DNA of 30,856 bases from DATFHX01 sp035247945 (GTDB lineage: Bacteria > Patescibacteriota > Saccharimonadia > Saccharimonadales > Saccharimonadaceae), in the NCBI GenBank assembly GCA_035247945.1, contig DATFHX010000020.1, positions 1-30,856 on the forward strand, in the 5' to 3' direction. Numbering within the stretch: position 1 is the first letter of the stretch; each line of letters starts with the position of its first letter. Under the pieces are notes generated by a model, which was given only the letters and a program-made list of their open reading frames with translations, was not told the origin of the DNA and did no database searches. Positions 1-8,301 of the stretch are shown here, in pieces. The position numbers were made by a program, and so were the translations under genes.

Positions 1-273
1 ATTAAACTCATCCGCAAGAGTATGAACCCAACACTCGACCTTCTTGGCGTCCTTCCTACAATGGTAGATGGTCGAACGACACTCAGCGGGCAAGTATATG
101 AAGAGATTAAGAAACACTTTCCGGGTAAGGTGTTTAAGACGTCAATTCCGCGTAATATTCGCCTTGCCGAAGCGCCAAGCCATGGACTCCCCGTAGGTGC
201 ATATGACAGATTTTCGAAAGGCGCCCGGGCGTATAAGGCGGTAACGAAGGAGGTAATTGAACGTGTCGGCTAA
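1..273 (+). CDS. parA: ParA/Soj chromosome-partitioning ATPase, C-terminal part
   Basis: The frame is open from the first base, so the gene enters from the left and only the last 90 residues are visible. They carry the typical ParA/Soj C-terminus: a segment reading SIPRNIRLAEAPSHGLPVG followed by YDRFSKGARAYKAVTKEV, which matches the RLAEAPSHG-x-P and YD-x-x-S-x-GA-x-Y pattern of chromosomal ParA proteins. The Walker ATPase motifs lie outside the window. ParA is a deviant Walker-type ATPase that works with ParB bound at parS to segregate replication origins. The stop codon at 271-273 overlaps the start of parB, the usual parAB translational coupling. The internal ATG at 22 is just a methionine codon, not the start. 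Confidence 0.93.
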   Translation: MKLIRKSMNPTLDLLGVLPTMVDGRTTLSGQVYEEIKKHFPGKVFKTSIPRNIRLAEAPSHGLPVGAYDRFSKGARAYKAVTKEVIERVG

Positions 274-1168
274 AAAAGGACTTGGACGTAGCTTTGATTC
301 GCTTATTCCAACTGAGCTACTCGATGAATCATTTGATCCAACGGCGGCGCAAGATGATCAGGTAAGTGATCTTCGACATATTAAACTGACCGAAATTAGT
401 CCTGACCCTGATCAGCCACGTCGATTCTTTGAAGATGCTGCTCTTGCGGAGCTTGCCCAATCTATTAAGGCGCATGGAATCCTCCAGCCAATTGTTGTAA
501 CGCCAAAGGCGGGTGGCTACCAAATTGTTGCCGGTGAACGTCGATACCGTGCAGCGCTGCTTGCGGAACTCGATAAGATCCCAGCGCTTGTTCGCACACT
601 GAGCAACCAACACAAGCTTGAGCTCTCGCTGATCGAGAACTTACAGCGCCGCGACCTTAATGTGATTGAAACGGCGACAGCCTATCTCAAACTTCGCGAC
701 CAGTTTAACCTCACACTTGACCAGATTGGACAGCGTGTAGGTGGTAAAGCGGTGAGTTCAATTAGTAATACACTTCGTCTTCTACGCCTCCCAAACTCTG
801 TTCGTGAAGCCTTGATCGACCATCGCCTTACCGAAGGGCAAGCTCGTCCGCTCGTGAATGTGAGTCCTGAGGTGATTGAACAAATTCTCCCCGTAATCTT
901 GAAAGAGGAGTGGAGCGCTCGTCGAATTGAACAATATATTGTTCAACTGAAAAATGCTGCAAAACTACCGAAACAGCCTGAGCCTAAGAAGATTTCTCAG
1001 ATTCCTTATGAGGAGAACTCGCAGCGTCTTATGAAGCAGCTAGCAACTGATGTCCTTATTAAGACCACGGCACGGGGGCGCGGCCAGATCGTCATTAAGT
1101 TTAAGGACGACGAAGATTTTCAGCGTATCCAAAAGCTTCTAGATACGGGCACACCGGTAACTGAATAA
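263..1168 (+). CDS. parB: ParB/Spo0J chromosome-partitioning protein
   Basis: A 301-residue CTP-dependent DNA-clamp family protein that loads at parS and partners ParA. The N-terminus (SAKKGLGRSFDSLIP) is the short ParA-interacting tail typical of ParB. The ParB/Srx domain follows with GERRYRAA and the ENLQRRDLN segment, then a helix-turn-helix region around the sequence LDQIGQRVGGKAVSSISN, and a C-terminal dimerisation region. I chose the GTG at 263 because the strong AAGGAGG at 247-253 stands 9 bases before it. A TTG at 257 in the same frame would be only 3 bases from that site. The start lies inside the end of parA (11-base overlap). No parS-like palindrome was seen in the window. Confidence 0.93.
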   Translation: MSAKKGLGRSFDSLIPTELLDESFDPTAAQDDQVSDLRHIKLTEISPDPDQPRRFFEDAALAELAQSIKAHGILQPIVVTPKAGGYQIVAGERRYRAALLAELDKIPALVRTLSNQHKLELSLIENLQRRDLNVIETATAYLKLRDQFNLTLDQIGQRVGGKAVSSISNTLRLLRLPNSVREALIDHRLTEGQARPLVNVSPEVIEQILPVILKEEWSARRIEQYIVQLKNAAKLPKQPEPKKISQIPYEENSQRLMKQLATDVLIKTTARGRGQIVIKFKDDEDFQRIQKLLDTGTPVTE

Positions 1169-1203
1169 CAAAGAGATCCTCGATGTGTCGAGGATCTCTT
1201 TGT
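1168..1203. terminator. Bidirectional terminator between convergent parB and lepB
   Basis: A perfect 16-bp stem (ACAAAGAGATCCTCGA, loop TGTG, then its exact complement) starts on the last base of the parB stop codon and ends 19 bases before the lepB stop. A-rich and T-rich ends on the stem make it usable from both sides. Confidence 0.88.
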
Positions 1204-1222
1204 ATTTTGCTTTAGCTTTGCT

Positions 1223-1819
1223 CTAGAATCCGCGTATTTTATTGAAAGGATAGATTCTGAAACTGACAGGGCCCACTACGTCGTAATAAGGAATGAGGCC
1301 AAGACCACTCCGTGAGTCATAGGAATAGTCACCTTGACGGTGGTCGCCTGACACAAAGAGGGATCCTTCTGTGACGGTAGTGTCAACATCCCCACTTGTT
1401 GGTGAACCTGGTCCAACCCATCCTTCATCTGGATGGTATCCATTAGGATGTTCTTTGTTATATACGGTTAAAACACCGTTACTTACAGTTACTCGCTCAC
1501 CAGGGAAGGCGATAACACGCTTCACAATGAACTCGTCACCATTTGTTGCGTTGAATTGAGGATTCTTAAAGACGATAATCTGACCGCGCTCGGGGACATA
1601 GTCTTTGCCTTGCAGCATTGCCCAGGTGACGGGAAGACGATCCACGATAAGGCGATCGCCGGTATAGAGGGTTGTCTCCATACTTGGACCGAGGACGTTG
1701 AAACTCCGGAATACGTAGGTATTAATTAATAGTGTACCTATGAGGACACAGGCGACAAAAATAAAGATGTTCAGTCCATCTTTGAGATAGGGGTGACGCT
1801 GAAGAAATGTTGCTTCCAT
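1223..1819 (-). CDS. lepB: Signal peptidase I
   Basis: A 198-residue type I signal peptidase that cleaves signal peptides from exported proteins at the outer face of the membrane. One N-terminal membrane segment spans about residues 15-35. The catalytic serine is S46 in GPSMETTL and the catalytic lysine is K100 in FIVKRVIAFPGE. The later conserved box SGDHRQGDYSYDSR spans residues 157-170 and is followed by GLIPYYDVVG. Length suits the Gram-positive short form. The gene converges on parB through a shared terminator and diverges from the LCP gene. There is no Shine-Dalgarno sequence; a TATAAT box ends 8 bases before the ATG, which suggests a leaderless message. Confidence 0.95.
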   Translation of the reverse strand: MEATFLQRHPYLKDGLNIFIFVACVLIGTLLINTYVFRSFNVLGPSMETTLYTGDRLIVDRLPVTWAMLQGKDYVPERGQIIVFKNPQFNATNGDEFIVKRVIAFPGERVTVSNGVLTVYNKEHPNGYHPDEGWVGPGSPTSGDVDTTVTEGSLFVSGDHRQGDYSYDSRSGLGLIPYYDVVGPVSFRIYPFNKIRGF

Positions 1820-1827
1820 TCTAGTCC

Positions 1828-1833
1828 ATTATA
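1828..1833 (-). promoter_or_regulatory. -10 box for lepB
   Basis: On the minus strand TATAAT lies with its last base 8 bases from the lepB ATG. No convincing -35 was found. The predicted transcription start falls on or within one or two bases of the start codon. Confidence 0.6.
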
Positions 1834-1882
1834 CACGGATTGTCGTAGAAGTCGGCATGCATTACGCTTACGATAATAAGCT

Positions 1883-1910
1883 TTTACAAATCGTTTTGAT
1901 CTTATATACT
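1883..1910 (+). promoter_or_regulatory. Promoter for the LCP-family gene
   Basis: TTTACA at 1883-1888 and TATACT at 1905-1910 with a 16-base spacer. The start codon is at 1924, so the untranslated leader would be very short. Confidence 0.6.
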
Positions 1911-1923
1911 AGATGGAGTATTT

Positions 1924-3537
1924 ATGACGAAACAACAACCATCACTCGACGGATTCGTTCCACGGCGCCCTGGAGGCACTATTGGCGAGTCGCAACAGAT
2001 TACTCAGCGCCCAGTAAATAGAGAATTGCCATTAACGCCACAGCGCCCCGTGGGCCAAGCGGTGCCCTCGCATGGACTGAAGCCTTCGACAGGCCAAATC
2101 CGTTCCCGTGAAGACCTTGATGAATCCCTAAAAGGTATTAATCTTGATGGTGATAATCCTGAGACTGGCAAGAAAGATCGAAAAAAGAAGAAGGGGTCGA
2201 GCCGTAAGAAGAAGATTATTATCTGGAGTATCGTAGCACTTCTCTTGATAGCACTTGGTATTGGTGGATATCTTGTCTTCAAGGCGTTTGGTGCGACTGG
2301 ACAGATCTTTAAGGGTAATCCGCTCGATATCATCCAGAACCAGCCACTTAAGGCGGATGCGAATGGTCGAAGTAATGTGCTCATCTTCGGTACTTCTGAG
2401 GATGATCCTGGACATGATGGCGCCGCACTGACTGATTCGATTATGATTCTGAGTCTAGATCAGACAAAGAAAAATGCATTTATGATTAGTGTTCCCCGTG
2501 ACCTGTATGTTAAATATGACGGTCAAGCGTGTGCGGAAGGCTACCAGGGGAAGATCAACAGCCTGTATCAGTGTTATGCGGGTGAAGATGAAAAGAATGA
2601 GGCGGATGGTGCTGCAGCACTTCAGAAGAAGGTCGGCGAAATCTTTGGTATGGATATCCAGTACTACGCGCACCTGAACTACACGGCAGTCCGTGATCTT
2701 GTTGATGCTGTTGGTGGCGTTGATGTTACGATTCAGAGCGAAGATCCTCGTGGTATTCTCGACCGTAACTTCGACTGGCGTTGTAACTACCAGTGTTACT
2801 ACGTGAATTATAAGAACGGCGAGAAAGTACACCTTGATGGTGAGCACGCCCTCGCCCTCGCACGTGCTCGTAATGCAGCAGGCGGATACGGACTTCCAAA
2901 CGCGAACTTTGACCGCGAAAAGAACCAGCAGATGATTATCAAGGCGCTCCGTGAAAAGGCGGTGAGCGCAGGAACACTTGCAAACATTAGCGCAGTAAGT
3001 AAGCTGATCGATGCACTGGGTAATAACCTTCGAACAAACTTCCAGACAAAAGAGATTCGTACGCTTATGGATCTGGCGAATAGTATTAAATCTGAGAATA
3101 TCCAGTCAGTGAGTCTTGTCGATGAAAAAGAGCCACAGGTTGATACGGGCAGTGTAGGCGGAGCAAGCATCGTAAAGCCAATTGCCGGTCTCTATGACTA
3201 CAGCGGCATCCAGGCGTATGTTGCAAAAGCCCTCACAGCTAATGACATTACTAAGGAAGGTGCGAAAGTTGTCGTCCTTAATGGTTCAGGAGTTGCCGGA
3301 AAAGCGCAGGAAGTTGCTGACTCGCTTACAAAACTCGGATTTACTATTACAGCCGTTGATAACGCTCCATCTGAAGTCTCTAAAACCGAAGTGTACCAAA
3401 TTGGTGATGGTATGACTGCATCTAAGGATAAGCTCGCGTCACTTTATGGAGTTACCGTGCAGACATCGACACCTCCTGCAACAGTGGCCGATGGGACGAA
3501 CTTCGTTGTTATTGTTGGCCCTACTGCAGCAAACTAA
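1924..3537 (+). CDS. LytR-CpsA-Psr (LCP) family glycopolymer ligase with LytR_C domain
   Basis: A 537-residue protein. LCP enzymes transfer undecaprenyl-linked glycopolymers such as teichoic acids or capsule onto peptidoglycan at the outer membrane face. A long, basic, disordered cytoplasmic N-terminus (residues 1-96) is followed by one membrane helix (about 97-119) and the LCP domain (about 150-345). Family landmarks are TDSIMILSLD, SVPRDLYV with R192, LDGEHALALARAR (304-316) and NFDREKNQQ (328-336). A C-terminal LytR_C domain begins near VVVLNGSGVAGKAQEVA. Four cysteines (C203, C217, C287, C291) lie in the extracytoplasmic part and could form disulfides; that pairing is inference. The gene stands alone with its own promoter and is followed closely by another membrane-protein gene. 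Confidence 0.9.
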   Translation: MTKQQPSLDGFVPRRPGGTIGESQQITQRPVNRELPLTPQRPVGQAVPSHGLKPSTGQIRSREDLDESLKGINLDGDNPETGKKDRKKKKGSSRKKKIIIWSIVALLLIALGIGGYLVFKAFGATGQIFKGNPLDIIQNQPLKADANGRSNVLIFGTSEDDPGHDGAALTDSIMILSLDQTKKNAFMISVPRDLYVKYDGQACAEGYQGKINSLYQCYAGEDEKNEADGAAALQKKVGEIFGMDIQYYAHLNYTAVRDLVDAVGGVDVTIQSEDPRGILDRNFDWRCNYQCYYVNYKNGEKVHLDGEHALALARARNAAGGYGLPNANFDREKNQQMIIKALREKAVSAGTLANISAVSKLIDALGNNLRTNFQTKEIRTLMDLANSIKSENIQSVSLVDEKEPQVDTGSVGGASIVKPIAGLYDYSGIQAYVAKALTANDITKEGAKVVVLNGSGVAGKAQEVADSLTKLGFTITAVDNAPSEVSKTEVYQIGDGMTASKDKLASLYGVTVQTSTPPATVADGTNFVVIVGPTAAN

Positions 3538-3542
3538 TAGTG

Positions 3543-3548
3543 TATACT
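3543..3548 (+). promoter_or_regulatory. -10 box just before the 3557 membrane-protein gene
   Basis: TATACT, preceded by TG, ends 8 bases before the ATG at 3557. No good -35 at normal spacing. It implies a leaderless transcript. Confidence 0.45.
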
Positions 3549-3556
3549 GAGAGAGT

Positions 3557-4336
3557 ATGGAGTTTCTAAAGTCATCTAAGCGACGTTCGGTTATTAGCGA
3601 ACTGGTCTATATTGTTCTTAATGTTGCACTCGCACTCGCTGTTCTTGTGGTTGTGTGGGCAATTGAATCGCCGCTTCCAGCTTTTCTTCTTGTTATCCTT
3701 AGTAAATGGCGTATTCTTGCGGTGCGGCCACGGTACTGGTTTGCGAATATCCAGGCAAACCTTGTCGATATAATCGTAAGCCTCAGTGTTGTTGTGCTTC
3801 TGTATGCCGCGAGTAGTGCAATGTTTATTCAGATTGCACTTACAGCGCTCTATATTGTGTGGCTTCTCTTTATTAAGCCTCGATCGAAACGAATATTTGT
3901 TGCAGTCCAAGCGGGAAGTGCAATTTTTCTAGGCGTCACAGCTCTCATGTCGGTATCGTATGGATGGCACTCATCGATCGTCGTCCTTCTAATGTGGGTG
4001 ATTGGATACAGTTCAGCAAGGCACGTTCTTGGAAGCTACGACGAAATTCACCTAGGGTTCTATAGCCTTATTTGGGGACTTATTGTTGCAGAGCTTGGAT
4101 GGCTTATGTATCACTGGACCTTTGCCTATGCGCTTCCAGGGATGGGTAATATTAAGCTATCTCAGAGTGCAATAATAGTACTCGCGATGAGTTTTGTTAC
4201 CGAACGTGCGTATAGTAGCTATACACAACATGGTGTAGTGAGAACAGGGGATATCGTACTCCCATCACTTCTATCGGTAAGCTTAATTTTGATCCTGCTT
4301 ATATTCTTCAATGTTATAGGCGGCGGAACAATTTAA
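3557..4336 (+). CDS. Multi-pass membrane protein of unknown function
   Basis: A 259-residue hydrophobic protein that I do not recognise. After a short basic N-terminus (KSSKRR), about seven or eight membrane segments can be seen, for example near residues 15-36, 38-50, 68-90, 92-107, 116-133, 138-152, 165-190, 203-215 and 233-255. Charged residues are few and no catalytic motif is evident. It lies between the LCP gene and htrA, both envelope genes, so a role in the cell envelope is possible but only by context. Codon use is like that of the neighbours. A -10-like TATACT sits 8 bases before the ATG and no Shine-Dalgarno sequence is present. Confidence 0.8.
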   Translation: MEFLKSSKRRSVISELVYIVLNVALALAVLVVVWAIESPLPAFLLVILSKWRILAVRPRYWFANIQANLVDIIVSLSVVVLLYAASSAMFIQIALTALYIVWLLFIKPRSKRIFVAVQAGSAIFLGVTALMSVSYGWHSSIVVLLMWVIGYSSARHVLGSYDEIHLGFYSLIWGLIVAELGWLMYHWTFAYALPGMGNIKLSQSAIIVLAMSFVTERAYSSYTQHGVVRTGDIVLPSLLSVSLILILLIFFNVIGGGTI

Positions 4337-4379
4337 GCTTAAGCGAGCCTTCAGATAGGCTGGGTAGGATAGAGTCATT

Positions 4380-5609
4380 ATGAGTGAAACAACCCCTCCA
4401 AAAACAGATAAACCAGTTCGAGCAAAGAAGGTGTCGTCCTCCTCTGCAACAGAAGTGGTCGCTACTCCAAAGAAATCTAAGACGGGCTTAATTATAGGCA
4501 TTGTTATTGCAGTCCTCATAGTACTTGGGGGCCTCGGTGCTGCGGCAGTTGGGCTTCTGACATACGTCGCCTCACATACGACAAATAATAACAATGTGAC
4601 TGAGCGGCAGAAAGTACAGAACGATGGGAACAAGAGCGTCACTCAGGAAGAGGAAGATATCGCAAATGTTGTCACAAAAGTCTCTCCAAGTGTCGTCTCG
4701 ATCGTAACGTCAACGCAAGTAAAGAGCCAATACTTTGGTTCACAGGCCGAGCAAGGAGCGGGAACTGGCATCATTGTAGGAAAAGACGGCTATATTCTTA
4801 CGAATAAGCACGTGGTCGATGGGGCGAATACCGTTGGTGTGGTGCTTGCAGACGGAACGAAGTATGACGACGTGAAGGTGCTCGGAGTGGATCCTTTGAA
4901 TGATGTTGCGTTCCTAAAGATTCCAGATGTGAGCAACCTGCCTGCGGCTGAGCTTGGTGATTCTACTTCAATCCGAGTTGGACAGAAGGTTGTTGCGATA
5001 GGAAACTCGCTTGGCCAGTACGAGAACACGGTTACGAGTGGTATTATCTCAGGAACAAACCGTCAGATTTCGGCTCAGGACGGTGATTCAGTTGAGTCGC
5101 TAACAGATCTTATTCAAACCGACGCAGCCATTAACCCAGGAAACTCAGGAGGACCACTCCTTAATCTCCAGGGGCAGGTGATTGGTATTAACACAGCGGT
5201 TGCGCAGGACGCGCAGGGGATTGGTTTTGCGGTACCTATTGGATCTGCAAAGGGACTTCTTAAGGAAGTACTCGCCGGTGGTGAAGTAAAGCGCGCATAC
5301 CTGGGTGTAAACTACCTTTCGATTACGGCAGATGTTGCGAAAGAGTACAAATTATCTGTGAAGCATGGCGCCTATGTATTTGGGAGTGATGGAAAGTCTC
5401 CAATCGCGAGTGGTAGCCCAGCGGAACAGGCAGGAATTAAAGATAAGGATATTATTACGAAGGTTGGAGATATTGAAGTCGGTGACCGGGGGAGTGTATC
5501 GAGTCTTATCGGCGAGTACGCTCCAGGAGATACGGTTGAACTAACCATCCTACGCGGAAGTGACACGATAACAGTTAAGGTTACACTCGCAGCGTATACT
5601 CAGAATTAA
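4380..5609 (+). CDS. htrA: HtrA/DegP-like membrane-anchored serine protease with one PDZ domain
   Basis: A 409-residue quality-control protease acting outside the membrane. A disordered, Lys- and Thr-rich cytoplasmic N-terminus (1-36) leads into one membrane helix (about 37-63). The trypsin-like domain has the full catalytic triad: H144 in LTNKHVV, D175 in DPLNDVAFLKI and S256 in NPGNSGGPLL. A single PDZ domain follows (about 305-405, from AYLGVNYLSI through AGIKDKDIITKVGDIEV to TVELTILRG). This is the layout of Gram-positive HtrA/YkdA rather than two-PDZ DegP. The stop codon shares the TTAA tetranucleotide with the stop of convergent prmC. A TAGGAT box lies 9 bases before the ATG with no Shine-Dalgarno sequence. 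Confidence 0.94.
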   Translation: MSETTPPKTDKPVRAKKVSSSSATEVVATPKKSKTGLIIGIVIAVLIVLGGLGAAAVGLLTYVASHTTNNNNVTERQKVQNDGNKSVTQEEEDIANVVTKVSPSVVSIVTSTQVKSQYFGSQAEQGAGTGIIVGKDGYILTNKHVVDGANTVGVVLADGTKYDDVKVLGVDPLNDVAFLKIPDVSNLPAAELGDSTSIRVGQKVVAIGNSLGQYENTVTSGIISGTNRQISAQDGDSVESLTDLIQTDAAINPGNSGGPLLNLQGQVIGINTAVAQDAQGIGFAVPIGSAKGLLKEVLAGGEVKRAYLGVNYLSITADVAKEYKLSVKHGAYVFGSDGKSPIASGSPAEQAGIKDKDIITKVGDIEVGDRGSVSSLIGEYAPGDTVELTILRGSDTITVKVTLAAYTQN

Positions 5610-6415
5610 GGGCGACGAAGCTGCACGATGAGACCTTCGGTCTGGTCGTGCAGGAGTCCATACTCCGCAGCATGCTCAATGATTTGAGCATGCTGCGTTT
5701 CATCTGCCTCAATGAGTGCGATTCCATCTTTTTTGAGATGGCGGGGAAGTTGGGTGATGAGTTCATCGATAAGCTGCATACCATTATTGCTTGCGAAGAG
5801 CGCTTCTGGTGGTTCGTGGTTCGTTTCCGGTGAACGTTCCCATTCACGGTCTACGTAGGGAAGGTTTGCAATGACGACATCGGCCTCCTCGGGATAGTCA
5901 TTCAGAAGGCTGCTATGCATGAAAATAACTTCCGCTCGTTGATGAGCTGCATTCTGTTTAGCCACGGTGAGAGCATGGCGACTTGTGTCGATGAGGGTAA
6001 CGTGCGCTTGGGGATGCTCAAGTTTTGCAGTAATGCCAAGACAGCCGCTTCCTGTTCCGACATCGACAATATCTTGAACATTGTGTGATTTTACGTACGA
6101 TTTTAATAGGTGGATAATAACTTCAGATTCGGGACGGGGAATAAGAACGGATGGAGAGACGCGAAAGGTCCGCCCATAGAACTCCTTGTGGCCAATAATA
6201 TACGCAATAGGTGTTCGATCCTCTCGAAGTGTGAGCCTTGCGTCAGCGATTTCTCTCTGGCGCGGGTCGAGCATGTCATCGTCATGGGCATGAAGAAAGG
6301 TGCGACTACGACGAAGTGTATGGGCGAGAATGATTTCAGCGTCAAGACGACTGCTCGGAATGCCTGCGTCATTGAGAATCGCAGTTGCCTGGTTGAGCCA
6401 TTCTCGTATAGTCAT
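5606..6415 (-). CDS. prmC: Release-factor glutamine methyltransferase (PrmC/HemK)
   Basis: A 269-residue class I SAM-dependent methyltransferase that N5-methylates the glutamine of the GGQ loop of RF1 and RF2. The N-terminal helical domain carries the family signature GHKEFYGRTF (75-84) and IPRPESE. The SAM-binding motif I is DVGTGSG (118-124). The substrate-binding tetrapeptide, NPPY in the family, reads NLPY here (184-187). I place the start at the ATG at 6413-6415, one base after the stop of the upstream methyltransferase gene, because the frame upstream of it is just the overlap region. It is the last gene of the leftward prfA operon. Its 3' end holds a perfect inverted repeat that may terminate htrA. 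Confidence 0.93.
   Translation of the reverse strand: MTIREWLNQATAILNDAGIPSSRLDAEIILAHTLRRSRTFLHAHDDDMLDPRQREIADARLTLREDRTPIAYIIGHKEFYGRTFRVSPSVLIPRPESEVIIHLLKSYVKSHNVQDIVDVGTGSGCLGITAKLEHPQAHVTLIDTSRHALTVAKQNAAHQRAEVIFMHSSLLNDYPEEADVVIANLPYVDREWERSPETNHEPPEALFASNNGMQLIDELITQLPRHLKKDGIALIEADETQHAQIIEHAAEYGLLHDQTEGLIVQLRRP
5666..5700 (+). terminator. Candidate htrA terminator inside the prmC coding sequence
   Basis: A perfect 14-bp inverted repeat (CGCAGCATGCTCAA, loop TGAT, exact complement) followed on the plus strand by TTT. It lies 57 bases beyond the htrA stop and within the opposite-strand prmC gene. The T tract is short, so strength is uncertain. Confidence 0.5.
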
Positions 6416-6416
6416 G

Positions 6417-7217
6417 TTAGCCTCGCTGGCGCACAACTTCGTAGGCGATCGCCACGGTTGCTGCGCTAACGTTGAGTGAATCGGCAATACCAGCCATAGG
6501 GAGACGGACGGGAAGATCGCAGTGCTCGAGCCATGTGTCTGTGAGGCCAAATTGTTCGCTTCCCATAACAAGTGCGAGAGGAACGGTCAGGTCTACGTCT
6601 GTATAAACTTCCTTTGCGGCGGGTGTGGCGGCAAGGGTTTTAATGCCGTGCTTTTTGAGATAGGCCATTGCTGTGGCGCTATCTGTGATGACGGTTGGGG
6701 TAGTAAAGAGGACGCCCGTGGATGCTCGAACGACATTAGGGTTGAAAAGATCGGTTACTGCATCGCAGACAATCACGGCTTCTGCACCTGTTGCATCTGC
6801 AGATCGAAGAATCGTACCAAGATTGCCAGGCTTCTCAATGGCCTCAACAACAATCACGAACGGATTGTTCGATAGCTTTAGATCATCAAGTGTTGTGTGC
6901 CACTGTTTGCCGATGGCAATCAGCCCTTCCGGACGCTCTCGGTAGGCAATCTTTAAGAATGCATCCTTGCCTACTTCTGTCAGTGTTGCACCGGCTGCTT
7001 TCGCAGTCTCAAGTAATTTTGGCTCATTCTCACCGAGAAACCATGCGGGACTGTAATACAGTTCGTCGAAATGGTACCCAGCTGCAAGAGCGCGCGTAAT
7101 AGGACGGTATCCTTCGGTAATGAAAACATCCTGCTTATCTCGTTCAGAACGCTTTTTGAGCTTTGCAAGCGCCTTAATACGAGGATTATGGATACTGGTA
7201 ATAACTGTATCGTCCAT
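6417..7217 (-). CDS. SpoU/TrmH-family RNA 2'-O-ribose methyltransferase
   Basis: A 266-residue SPOUT methyltransferase that adds a 2'-O-methyl group to rRNA or tRNA ribose. An N-terminal substrate-binding domain (start MDDTVITSIHNPRIKAL) has the RNA-binding pattern of TsnR/RlmB-type enzymes. The knotted SAM domain shows all three family motifs: EKPGNLGTILRSADATG, LVMGSEQFGL and DSLNVSAATVAIAYEV. The exact target nucleotide cannot be told from sequence alone. The ATG at 7215-7217 lies one base after the prfA stop and has AAGGAT upstream; the frame extends further but that part is only the overlap with prfA. It sits between prfA and prmC in a translation-linked operon. Confidence 0.9.
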   Translation of the reverse strand: MDDTVITSIHNPRIKALAKLKKRSERDKQDVFITEGYRPITRALAAGYHFDELYYSPAWFLGENEPKLLETAKAAGATLTEVGKDAFLKIAYRERPEGLIAIGKQWHTTLDDLKLSNNPFVIVVEAIEKPGNLGTILRSADATGAEAVIVCDAVTDLFNPNVVRASTGVLFTTPTVITDSATAMAYLKKHGIKTLAATPAAKEVYTDVDLTVPLALVMGSEQFGLTDTWLEHCDLPVRLPMAGIADSLNVSAATVAIAYEVVRQRG

Positions 7218-7218
7218 A

Positions 7219-8301
7219 TTACGATCCTTGCTGCTGCTCAGCTGCGTGTGCTTGGAGGCTCCGTTCGGCCTTCTGAAGTTCAAGGATGATATCTTCGAAG
7301 TTACCATCGAGCATCTTTGGCATATTAGAGCGACTGTAACCAATACGATGGTCGGTAATACGGTCCTGTGGGAAGTTGTATGTGCGAATCTTCTCACTGC
7401 GGTCACCGCTTCCAATGAGGCTTCGACGTTCTGCTGCAAGCTTCGACTGCTCTTCGTCAACTTTCTGTTGGAGGAGGCGAGAGCGCAGTACGCTCATGGC
7501 CTTCTCTTTATTCTTAAGTTGGGACTTCTCATCTTGGTTGGTAACGACCATGCCAGTAGGAAGGTGGGTAATACGTACAGCGGAGTCAGTCGTATTCACT
7601 GACTGGCCGCCATGACCACTTGCGCGGTAGATGTCGATACGGAGATCCTTTGGATCAATCTGAATGTCTGTCTCTTCTGCCTCTGGAAGAATGGCAACGG
7701 TAACAGTGCTTGTGTGAATGCGGCCTTGGGATTCGGTCGCGGGAACACGTTGGACGCGGTGAACACCTGATTCAAACTTGAGCTGTGCGTATGGAGAGTC
7801 ACCCGAAACTTTAAAGATAACTTCCTTATACCCGCCACTGTCATTAGCGCTTTCGCTGAGGAGTTCTGTTTTAAGTCCATGTGCTTCGCAGTAACGAAGA
7901 TACATGCGGTAAAGCTCGGAGGCGAAAAGGCTCGCCTCGTCACCACCGGCACCGGCACGGATTTCTACGATAACATTCTTTTCGTCGTTTGGATCTTTTG
8001 GTGCGAGCATTACGAAGAGTTCTTCTTCAAGATCTTCGAGTGCTTTTTCGGTTTCGGATACCTCACTCTTAGCAAGCTCGGCGAGCTCATCGTTTCCATT
8101 TGCAAGTTCGCGCGCCTCAGCGAGTTGCTTCTCGAGTGTTTCGCGGCTGTTCGCTTTAGCGATGATGTCTTCAAGCTCACTGAAGCGTTTATTTTTTGCG
8201 CTGAAGTGTGGATCATTAAATGCATTTGGGGATGCTAGAAAATCGGCAAGTTCAGCCTTCTCCTTATTGAGATCTTCGATATTGAGACTAATTTTTGGCA
8301 T
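7219..8301 (-). CDS. prfA: Peptide chain release factor 1
   Basis: A 360-residue class I release factor reading UAA and UAG. The codon-recognition tripeptide PxT is PAT at 187-189 (RVPATES), which separates it from RF2. The catalytic GGQ loop is SGHGGQSVNTTDSAVRI with GGQ at 231-233. The domain 1 helices and the box IRAGAGGDEASLFASELYRMY (114-134) are typical. The first 14 bases overlap the end of the upstream small membrane-protein gene. PrmC, which modifies this GGQ, is encoded two genes downstream, matching the well-known prfA-prmC linkage. Confidence 0.97.
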   Translation of the reverse strand: MPKISLNIEDLNKEKAELADFLASPNAFNDPHFSAKNKRFSELEDIIAKANSRETLEKQLAEARELANGNDELAELAKSEVSETEKALEDLEEELFVMLAPKDPNDEKNVIVEIRAGAGGDEASLFASELYRMYLRYCEAHGLKTELLSESANDSGGYKEVIFKVSGDSPYAQLKFESGVHRVQRVPATESQGRIHTSTVTVAILPEAEETDIQIDPKDLRIDIYRASGHGGQSVNTTDSAVRITHLPTGMVVTNQDEKSQLKNKEKAMSVLRSRLLQQKVDEEQSKLAAERRSLIGSGDRSEKIRTYNFPQDRITDHRIGYSRSNMPKMLDGNFEDIILELQKAERSLQAHAAEQQQGS

